Source: a bacterium (GTDB lineage: Bacteria > UBP14 > UBA6098 > B30-G16). Taken from it: a stretch of 5,119 bases of DNA. Shown piece by piece: positions 1 through 5,119 of the stretch; position 1 is the stretch's first letter; every line of letters starts with the position of its first letter. The stretch is taken from contig JAMOPH010000421.1 in the NCBI GenBank assembly GCA_027064665.1, positions 1-5,119 on the forward strand. Reading direction: 5' to 3'. A program made the translations under genes and the position numbers. A model generated the notes under the pieces. The model was given only the letters and a program-made list of their open reading frames with translations. It made no database searches and was not told the DNA's origin.

Positions 1-821
1 TCGCCGTGGTGATTTACCCCTTCATCTACAACATCGTCATTTCCCTCTCCAATATGAGTATGACTCACTTTCACGACTGGAAAATCATCGGTTTTCGCCA
101 GTATGCCAAGGTGTTTTCGGAAAAGACATTCTATGTCGTTCTGGGAAAGACAATTATCTGGACCGTTGTCAATGTGTTTTTCCATGTGGTGATTGGTGTT
201 TCTCTCGCACTGCTTTTGAACCGGCATCTTCCCGGGAAAGGAATTTTCCGCACGCTTTTGATTATCCCCTGGGCGATGCCCCAGTATATCACCGCCCTCA
301 CCTGGCGCGGGATGTTCAACTACGAATACGGGGCGATAAATCTTATTCTGTCCAAACTGCTCCATATGCCGATGATTCAATGGCTGAAGGACCCGTTTTT
401 CGCCTTCGTCGCCTGCATTCTCACCAATGTCTGGCTGGGGTTCCCGTTTATGATGGTCATCGCCTATGGTGGGCTTCAGGCAATTCCCCGGGAACTTTAC
501 GAGGCGGCGGAGGTTGATGGCGCCTCGTCCTGGCAGCAGTTCTGGCACATCACTGTTCCGCATCTCAAGCCGGTTATGACCCCGGCAATAGTTTTAGGCG
601 TAATCTGGACCTTCAACAACCTCAATGTCATCTGGCTGGTGTCCAATGGCGGCGAGCCCTCGGACAAGACCCACATCCTTGTCTCGTATGTCTATAAGGC
701 GGCGTTCAATCTCTACCGCTATGGCTATGCCGCCGCGCTTTCTATGGTGATTTTCGTAATCCTTCTGATGTGGGGAATTCTTTACATCAAAAAGACCCGC
801 GCCGCCGAGGGGATTTATTGA
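1..821 (+). CDS. MalF/UgpA-type sugar ABC transporter permease, 5'-truncated by the window edge
   Basis: This is an inner-membrane permease subunit of a binding-protein-dependent ABC importer of the carbohydrate (CUT1) type. The frame is already open at base 3 (Ala codon before GTG at 6), and the visible protein begins inside what should be the first membrane helix (VIYPFIYNIVISL), so roughly 15-30 N-terminal residues and the true start lie upstream. Numbering from the GTG at 6, hydrophobic segments lie near residues 48-72, 82-104, 130-157, 192-213 and 240-261. The cytoplasmic EAA loop that docks on the ATPase is clear: E166-A-A, D171-G172, I182 and P185, with Val before the Pro instead of the usual Leu. 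The pattern RTLLIIPW, then WRGMFN and GAINLIL, is MalF-like rather than MalG-like. The partner permease normally follows directly, but here the next gene is a peptidase, so the partner must be upstream or elsewhere. The substrate cannot be told; sugar or sugar-like is inferred from the family. Confidence 0.93.
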   Translation, partial: AVVIYPFIYNIVISLSNMSMTHFHDWKIIGFRQYAKVFSEKTFYVVLGKTIIWTVVNVFFHVVIGVSLALLLNRHLPGKGIFRTLLIIPWAMPQYITALTWRGMFNYEYGAINLILSKLLHMPMIQWLKDPFFAFVACILTNVWLGFPFMMVIAYGGLQAIPRELYEAAEVDGASSWQQFWHITVPHLKPVMTPAIVLGVIWTFNNLNVIWLVSNGGEPSDKTHILVSYVYKAAFNLYRYGYAAALSMVIFVILLMWGILYIKKTRAAEGIY

Positions 822-831
822 TATAATTTTG
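822..831 (+). promoter_or_regulatory. Possible promoter -10 (TATAAT) / Bacteroidetes-type -7 element
   Basis: Directly after the permease stop codon there is a perfect TATAAT (822-827). The overlapping TAATTTTG (824-831) fits the TAnnTTTG -7 consensus known from Bacteroidetes. Transcription from here would give a leader of about 50 bases before the peptidase ATG. No -35 box or upstream TTTG/TTG box stands out at the expected distance, because that region is GC-rich permease coding sequence. The match could therefore be chance in an AT-rich gap. Confidence 0.25.
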
Positions 832-876
832 TTTGAGTTTCTTACCTAACCCCTTAAATTTTATTCGGAAGATAAT

Positions 877-883
877 AGGGGAG
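877..883 (+). promoter_or_regulatory. Ribosome binding site of the M1 peptidase gene
   Basis: AGGGGAG lies five bases before the ATG at 889, a purine-rich Shine-Dalgarno site at workable spacing. It supports 889 as the start, as does the signal peptide that begins at exactly that codon. Confidence 0.7.
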
Positions 884-888
884 AAACT

Positions 889-2796
889 ATGAAAAAACTT
901 GTGCTTTTCTTTGTCTGTCTGTGTGGAATTGCTGCATACGGTGCGCCCTTTTACGATGACGAAACTCCTCGTCCCACGGCGGCGCAGTTGGGCGTCTATG
1001 AGGTGGTGGATTACTCGCTTTTTATCCCCCTGCGGGAACCGTTTGATTTTCTGGACAGCGCCTCGGTGAGGATAACCTTTGCCAACCCGGGGGATACTGC
1101 GCTGTCTGCGCCGGTGCGCCTGGATTTTGAGTCTATGACCTGCGATTCGGTGGTGTTCACCCATCCCATGTTAGATATTTGGGAACTGTGCGATTTCCGG
1201 CAGACGGGCGACACGCTGGAGATTGAACTCCCGCTGGCCATCCCGCCGGGGGATACATTTTTCCTGACGATTTATTACCACGGCGCGCCGGTGTGGGGAT
1301 ATTTTGTCCAGACGAACCGCTACGGCGACACGGTGATATACACGCTTTCCTGGCCTTCAAACGCCCGCTGTTGGTTCCCCTGCGTAGACCATCCCGCGGA
1401 CAAGGCGACCGCGACAATTCGTGTGCTGGCGCCGGAAAGTCTGCGGGTAGCCTCAAACGGCACCGAGATTTCCGCGGACACCACCGGCGGCTATGTCCTC
1501 CACGCCTGGCGCTCGGATTTCCCGCTTTGCACCTACAATATCTGCTTTGCCGCCGCAAAATACGATTTCTGGAGCGACACCTCGGGGTCGGGGATTCCGT
1601 TTTTGTATTTCGCCTATCCGCAGGATTCGGCGCGGGCGCGGTTTGACTGGGCGCGAACCCCCGAAATCTGCGATTCCTTCCAGACATACTACGGCGACTA
1701 TCCCTTTGCCAAATACGGGATGGCGACCACGCCCTTCGGTTTGGGCGGGATGGAGCATCAGAGTATGACCTTCCTTGGTGATGGCATAGTGACCGGCGAC
1801 AGGCGCTACGAGGCGGTGGTGGCGCACGAGTTGTCGCACTCGTGGTTCGGGAATTCGGTTGGGCTTGCGGACTGGCGCGATTTCTGGATGAACGAGGGAT
1901 TTGCGGTGTTCTCAGAATTTCTGTTCACCGAGATTTTTGAGGGCGAGGATGCTGCCGCCCAATACCGCCGCCAGACGATGAACTCGTATTTTTCCTCGGG
2001 CGAGGATTTTCCAATGTATGACCCCGAGGTCTATTTGTCCTACACCTGTTATAATCGCGCCGGGATGGTGTTAGAAATGCTGCGCTTTATGATGGGAGAT
2101 TCACTGTTTTTCGCCGCCGTGCGGGAATATACCCGCAGGTTTGCCTACCGCACCGTGACCCACGATTCATTTATGCAGGTCTTTGAGGAGTTCTGGGGCG
2201 ATTCTCTAAATTGGTTTTTTGACCAGTGGGTTTTTTATGGAGGATATCCGAGATTTGAGTATTACTATCGCTGTTATCCCACCGATTCGGGCTATATAGA
2301 TGTGCTTCATATAACGCAGAACAACATCTACGGTGGACCGGAGGCATATATTATGCCTCTTGAGGTGAAGTTAGAACTGTCCGGCGGGGATATGTTTGAT
2401 ACTGTCTGGATTCGCTGTGTTGACACAGAATATGTGTGGCTGACGAGCGATTCTCTGCGGCGGATAAGGATTGACCCGAACAGTCGGGCGCTTTGCCGCA
2501 GTGTGGTCGTGTCCGGAATTGAGGAGTTTGAGAGTCTCCCGTCGGCGGTGGATATTGGCGTTGCCCCAAATCCGTTCAACGAAGTCTGCCGGATAAATGT
2601 GGCGGGAGTTCGGGGCGCTGCAACCGTGAAAATTTTTGACATCTACGGCAGGACTATTAGAATGTGGAGGGTAAAATCATCCGAAAGGCAAAAGGTTTTC
2701 CTCTTTGACGGTGCTGGTTTGCCCTCGGGGGTGTATTTTGTGAGGGTGTCGGGCGGGGGATTTTCGTCTGTGAGGAAGATATATCTTGTGAGGTAG
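889..2796 (+). CDS. Secreted M1-family zinc metallopeptidase with T9SS-type C-terminal sorting domain
   Basis: This is a zinc aminopeptidase-like enzyme of the M1 (gluzincin) family, complete at 635 residues. Residues 1-18 form a signal peptide (MKK, then a hydrophobic core, then AYG before A19). An N-terminal beta domain covers roughly 20-215 and the thermolysin-like catalytic domain about 216-450. The substrate-binding motif reads GGMEHQ (286-291), a variant of GxMEN. The zinc site is HELSH at 313-317 (ligands H313 and H317, base E314), with the third ligand E336 in NEGFA after the canonical 18-residue gap. Y388 in YNRAG is the likely transition-state tyrosine. A small beta domain follows (about 450-535, from DQW to IDPN). 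The large helical C-terminal domain of PepN or LTA4H is absent. Residues 555-635 are the sorting domain. All catalytic residues are present, so activity is expected at the cell surface or outside; the exact substrate is unknown. It probably shares a transcript with the next gene, four bases downstream. Confidence 0.95.
   Translation: MKKLVLFFVCLCGIAAYGAPFYDDETPRPTAAQLGVYEVVDYSLFIPLREPFDFLDSASVRITFANPGDTALSAPVRLDFESMTCDSVVFTHPMLDIWELCDFRQTGDTLEIELPLAIPPGDTFFLTIYYHGAPVWGYFVQTNRYGDTVIYTLSWPSNARCWFPCVDHPADKATATIRVLAPESLRVASNGTEISADTTGGYVLHAWRSDFPLCTYNICFAAAKYDFWSDTSGSGIPFLYFAYPQDSARARFDWARTPEICDSFQTYYGDYPFAKYGMATTPFGLGGMEHQSMTFLGDGIVTGDRRYEAVVAHELSHSWFGNSVGLADWRDFWMNEGFAVFSEFLFTEIFEGEDAAAQYRRQTMNSYFSSGEDFPMYDPEVYLSYTCYNRAGMVLEMLRFMMGDSLFFAAVREYTRRFAYRTVTHDSFMQVFEEFWGDSLNWFFDQWVFYGGYPRFEYYYRCYPTDSGYIDVLHITQNNIYGGPEAYIMPLEVKLELSGGDMFDTVWIRCVDTEYVWLTSDSLRRIRIDPNSRALCRSVVVSGIEEFESLPSAVDIGVAPNPFNEVCRINVAGVRGAATVKIFDIYGRTIRMWRVKSSERQKVFLFDGAGLPSGVYFVRVSGGGFSSVRKIYLVR
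2551..2793 (+). other. T9SS type A (Por) C-terminal sorting domain within the M1 peptidase
   Basis: Residues 555-635 of the peptidase carry the sorting-domain hallmarks in order: A-PNPFN at 559-564, KIFDIYGR at 581-588, LPSGVYFVRV at 611-620, and a terminal basic/aliphatic strand KIYLVR at 630-635. In Bacteroidetes such domains direct proteins through the type IX secretion system and are cleaved or anchored at the surface. Whether this organism has a full T9SS cannot be seen here; PNPFN-type tails also occur widely in candidate phyla where the export route is untested. Confidence 0.85.
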
Positions 2797-2798
2797 AG
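2790..2798 (+). promoter_or_regulatory. Ribosome binding site that decides the TTG start of the third gene
   Basis: GAGGTAGAG overlaps the end of the peptidase gene, including its TAG stop (2794-2796). Its GAGG core (2790-2793) sits seven bases before TTG at 2801. The alternative ATG at 2825 has only AGGG touching the codon, which is too close to work. This position implies that ribosomes finishing the peptidase can reinitiate on the next gene. Confidence 0.6.
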
Positions 2799-2800
2799 AT

Positions 2801-5119
2801 TTGAGGATTTCCGCTTGCATAGGGATGGTGATTGTTGCGGTGTGTGGGCTTGTTTTCCCCCAGTCGGTGACCTGGCGGGAGACCACGCAACCCGATTTTG
2901 CCGACGGGTATATTGACCCGAACCTGTATGCTTCGTGGCGGGCTTCTATAGAAACGAGCCCGGCGGATAGAGGCGCTGTTGAGTGGTTCCCCCGGTTTGA
3001 CCTTGACGGTAACTGGTATCCCGATTTTGTTTCCTCTGACCGGGATTCTCCCTATTACCTCCGTATATGGTATATGGGACATACGGGATTGGACAGTTCA
3101 AAATTTTTGGATATGCCCGGTGGTGGGGGAAATTGCGATTTTGCCGATCTCAATGCGGACGGGTATGCGGAAATTGTCCAATCCGGTTTTGAAGGGGGAA
3201 GCGGAGTTATATATTGGAACAACTTGGGGACATTTTACTCGGATGATACAACTCAGTTTTCCAACGACGGTGGCGAGGCGGTTTATGTGGCGGATTTTGA
3301 CGCTGATGGTTATCTTGACATTGTGACTGCGCCGGGGGATGTATCTAATAACGATACGATTTATTTTCACTGGGGGAGTTCTGGTGGGGCGCACGGATGG
3401 CAAATTTCATCAACTACGGCGATATATGTGGGGGATTATATGGGATATAATATAGAATCTGCCGATTTTGACGGTGATGGAAACCTTGATTTATTGTTCG
3501 TATATGTCTATGGAACTGACCCAATATTATATCTGCGCAATGAAGGGGGGAGAACTTTTACGGTAGATTCTATCCCATTTACGGTGAATCCATATTATCA
3601 TCACGGGCTTTCGGTGGGGGACCTTGACAAGGACGGGGACATAGATTTTGTTGCGACCACTGCGCCCAATGGCGGTGCGGCGCAGGTGTTCCTCAACGAT
3701 GGGCACGGGAATTTCTCCGTCGGCGTTACGCTTCACCCCGGTGGATGCTATGGCGGTTCGGCGCTGTACGATTTCAACTCCGATGGCTGGCTTGATATCC
3801 TGTTTTTCAGGGGGGATTCTGCCGGGACTCTCGTAATTTGTCCGAATTCTGCCGGCGTGGGACCGCTTTATTCGGACACCTCCTGCTACACTGTGGGACC
3901 ATATGCCGTGTATTCCAGCGGCGGGACAGTGATTGACGCCGACGACGACGGGGATGTGGATATATTTGTGAATGTTTTATATCCTGCGCCGGGGTATTCT
4001 CTGCTTTTGCGGGGACCATCGTTTTCCTCAGCGGATTCTTTCCCTGCAGTGAGAGACCACCACGGGGTTTTCAGAGAGCCGGGGAACATAAGGGACAGGT
4101 CAAAATCTGCGTTCTACGAGAGCAACATTTTTGACACCGGCTTTGAGTTTGGCGTCTGCGACGGCACTGTTTCTTGGATTGCGTATGATGAGCGGGATTA
4201 TACTGGAGACACTCTGCCAGATCCCGTGGGTTCTAATGTTCTAATTCTTGCCCGAGCGGGTGACCATCCCACGCCGGATGCGACCTGGACCGATTGGGAT
4301 ACCCTCACCGACGGCGGTGCCCTGCCGCCATCTATTTTGGGGCATCGCTATTATCAATATAGGGCAGAGTTGTGGTATTCTAATCCTGCGTATTTGCCGT
4401 GGTTAGAGGAGATAGAATTCACATTTTCGCCCTGTTCCTGCCCAGAAATTGATTCTGTTTGGTTCTTTGAGGAGACCTATATCGACTCGCAAAACCTTGT
4501 CCAGATATGTTATGATGCTGAAGACCCCGATGGCGATTCGTTTTTTGTGGAAATTCATATATATGATGACACAATAGAGATTCCGATTGCTACAATTTAT
4601 GATACCGTAACCGGTTATCCCGGACCGAATATGGGCTGGGTGAACAACGGCACGCACTGTTTTGTGTGGAATTTAGGGACAGATTATTACGGACACGAGG
4701 GATGCGATTTTACGGTTCAGGTGTCAATTCACAATGAGACCACGGAATTTATGACGGTTTCGGATTCTATATCTATACCTAATCCCGAGGGTATAGCCTG
4801 GGATGGGGAATATCTGTGGGTTTCAAGCATTAGAAATGCCTATAATGATACAGTTGTCGTATATAAAGTTGACCCCATTACGCACGAAATTCTGGATTCG
4901 TGTGTTTTCACTGGCGAAATGCCGAATATGTATGCCGATATTGAGTGGCATAACGATACTTTATGGATGATGCAGGGACCGGGACGGAAAATATATATTG
5001 TTGATCCAACTACTTGCACTGTGATGGATTCCGCCGGTCCTATGTGGAGCGGATCAAGGTGGGGGCAGGGAATAGCATATCGGGACGGATATATATGGAT
5101 AACCGACAGCCACGGGCTG
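2801..5119 (+). CDS. Large secreted multidomain protein: FG-GAP/VCBS-like seven-repeat propeller, beta-sandwich and Ig-like segments, second propeller; 3'-truncated
   Basis: The frame is open without a stop for 773 codons to the last base, so the C-terminus is missing. TTG at 2801 is chosen because an in-frame TGA at 2789-2791 closes the frame just upstream, GAGG lies at good spacing, and translation from it gives a proper signal peptide (MRISA, hydrophobic to about residue 19, then PQS). ATG at 2825 would lose the Arg and part of the core. Seven Asp-rich loops of FG-GAP/VCBS type begin at D67, D116, D165, D222, D274, D324 and D379. Residues about 441-543 (SNIFDTG to EFTF) look like an all-beta domain with RYYQYRAEL near its end. 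About 548-646 resembles an Ig/cadherin-like domain with DPDGD at 575-579. From about 660 a second repeat type begins (WDGEYLW). It is probably displayed or released outside the cell; by analogy with its neighbour a sorting domain may lie beyond the window. The function is not identifiable; binding or adhesion is only an inference. Confidence 0.9.
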   Translation, partial: MRISACIGMVIVAVCGLVFPQSVTWRETTQPDFADGYIDPNLYASWRASIETSPADRGAVEWFPRFDLDGNWYPDFVSSDRDSPYYLRIWYMGHTGLDSSKFLDMPGGGGNCDFADLNADGYAEIVQSGFEGGSGVIYWNNLGTFYSDDTTQFSNDGGEAVYVADFDADGYLDIVTAPGDVSNNDTIYFHWGSSGGAHGWQISSTTAIYVGDYMGYNIESADFDGDGNLDLLFVYVYGTDPILYLRNEGGRTFTVDSIPFTVNPYYHHGLSVGDLDKDGDIDFVATTAPNGGAAQVFLNDGHGNFSVGVTLHPGGCYGGSALYDFNSDGWLDILFFRGDSAGTLVICPNSAGVGPLYSDTSCYTVGPYAVYSSGGTVIDADDDGDVDIFVNVLYPAPGYSLLLRGPSFSSADSFPAVRDHHGVFREPGNIRDRSKSAFYESNIFDTGFEFGVCDGTVSWIAYDERDYTGDTLPDPVGSNVLILARAGDHPTPDATWTDWDTLTDGGALPPSILGHRYYQYRAELWYSNPAYLPWLEEIEFTFSPCSCPEIDSVWFFEETYIDSQNLVQICYDAEDPDGDSFFVEIHIYDDTIEIPIATIYDTVTGYPGPNMGWVNNGTHCFVWNLGTDYYGHEGCDFTVQVSIHNETTEFMTVSDSISIPNPEGIAWDGEYLWVSSIRNAYNDTVVVYKVDPITHEILDSCVFTGEMPNMYADIEWHNDTLWMMQGPGRKIYIVDPTTCTVMDSAGPMWSGSRWGQGIAYRDGYIWITDSHGL
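2999..3961 (+). repeat. Seven FG-GAP/VCBS-like protein repeats with Asp-rich (DxDxDG-type) calcium loops
   Basis: Within the third gene the loops read DLDGNWYPD (67), DLNADGYAE (116), DFDADGYLD (165), DFDGDGNLD (222), DLDKDGDID (274), DFNSDGWLD (324) and DADDDGDVD (379). Spacings are 49, 49, 57, 52, 50 and 55 residues. In integrin-alpha and FG-GAP/VCBS proteins each such loop binds calcium and marks one propeller blade, so seven evenly spaced copies predict one complete seven-bladed propeller. The first copy is one residue short (DxDG) and the second ends in Glu instead of Asp. The repeats have diverged at the DNA level, so this is an old repeat family and not a recent duplication. Confidence 0.85.
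4790..5119 (+). repeat. Start of a second propeller-type repeat set (YncE/NHL-like), cut by the window end
   Basis: Three aligned units are visible in the third gene: GIAWDGEYLW at residue 664, DIEWHNDTLW at 713 and GIAYRDGYIW at 757, spaced 49 and 44 residues apart. The first two are each followed by a matching strand, YKVDPITHEILDS and YIVDPTTCTVMDS. This resembles the blades of YncE, NHL or SMP-30-like propellers, which lack the Asp-rich calcium loops of the first propeller. The family assignment is by pattern only, and more blades should follow beyond the window. Confidence 0.6.

Noticed and set aside
797..860. Rho-independent terminator after the permease
   Set aside because: No GC-rich hairpin followed by a T-run is present. 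The only pairing (850-881) overlaps the next gene's ribosome binding site and lacks a T-tract.
915..930. Possible lipoprotein signal (Cys10/Cys12 in the peptidase leader)
   Set aside because: The residues before each Cys (FFV and VCL) do not fit the lipobox, which needs a small residue at -1, and AYG before A19 is a good signal peptidase I site.
1157..1687. Long minus-strand open frame (176 codons) opposite the peptidase gene
   Set aside because: It lies wholly inside a strongly supported M1 peptidase, its translation is rich in Arg, Pro and Ser with no recognisable motif, and it arises from GC-rich codons read in reverse. The other antisense or out-of-frame stretches in this gene (787-1164, 1011-1241, 1293-1646, 1453-1839, 1493-1768, 2328-2642) are rejected for the same reason.
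2657..3082. Minus-strand open frame across the peptidase/propeller junction
   Set aside because: It overlaps the coding ends of two well-supported plus-strand genes and its translation is low-complexity and basic with no domain signal.
2979..3326. Plus-strand open frame of 115 codons starting with ATG
   Set aside because: It is a shifted frame within the propeller gene. The correct frame contains the ordered Asp-rich loops, whereas this one shows none.
2999..3961. Tandem DNA repeat or CRISPR-like array in the region of regular GAT/GAC-rich motifs
   Set aside because: The periodicity of about 150 bases exists only at protein level. The nucleotide sequences of the units differ too much for a DNA repeat, and the spacing and length do not fit CRISPR.
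4403..4657. Minus-strand open frame of 84 codons near the right end
   Set aside because: The plus strand is open through this stretch and encodes the Ig-like segment with DPDGD. The reverse translation has no recognisable features.

Overview
The window carries three genes, all on the plus strand and nearly end to end. The first runs in from the left edge and the third runs out of the right edge. The gene 2 protein ends in a domain that looks like a type IX secretion (T9SS/Por) type A sorting domain with a PNPFN motif. Together with FG-GAP/VCBS-type propeller proteins, this points to a bacterium of the Fibrobacteres-Chlorobi-Bacteroidetes (FCB) superphylum or one of the neighbouring uncultivated candidate phyla. 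That placement is an inference from protein style; there is no rRNA or other phylogenetic marker here.

Layout. Positions 1-821 hold the 3' part of a MalF/UgpA-type sugar ABC transporter permease. Positions 822-888 are a short AT-rich gap with a possible promoter -10/-7 element and a clear Shine-Dalgarno site. Positions 889-2796 hold a complete secreted M1-family zinc metallopeptidase with signal peptide, GGMEH and HELSH motifs, the downstream glutamate, and a C-terminal sorting domain. Positions 2801-5119 hold a third gene that starts at a TTG only four bases after the peptidase stop and stays open for 773 codons to the window end. It encodes a large secreted modular protein with seven Asp-rich calcium-loop motifs about 50 residues apart (a predicted seven-bladed propeller), a beta-sandwich-like segment, an Ig-like segment, and the start of a second, different propeller.

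Functionally, the permease belongs to solute uptake at the inner membrane. The next two genes make exported proteins and are probably co-transcribed, with the third translationally coupled to the peptidase. The peptidase would cleave peptides or protein N-termini at the cell surface or outside the cell. The propeller protein could serve in binding or adhesion, but nothing in the sequence identifies a ligand. I see no RNA genes, CRISPR arrays, mobile elements or phage genes, and no convincing evidence of a new biological system. The most notable items are the domain architecture of the third gene and its coupling to the peptidase.
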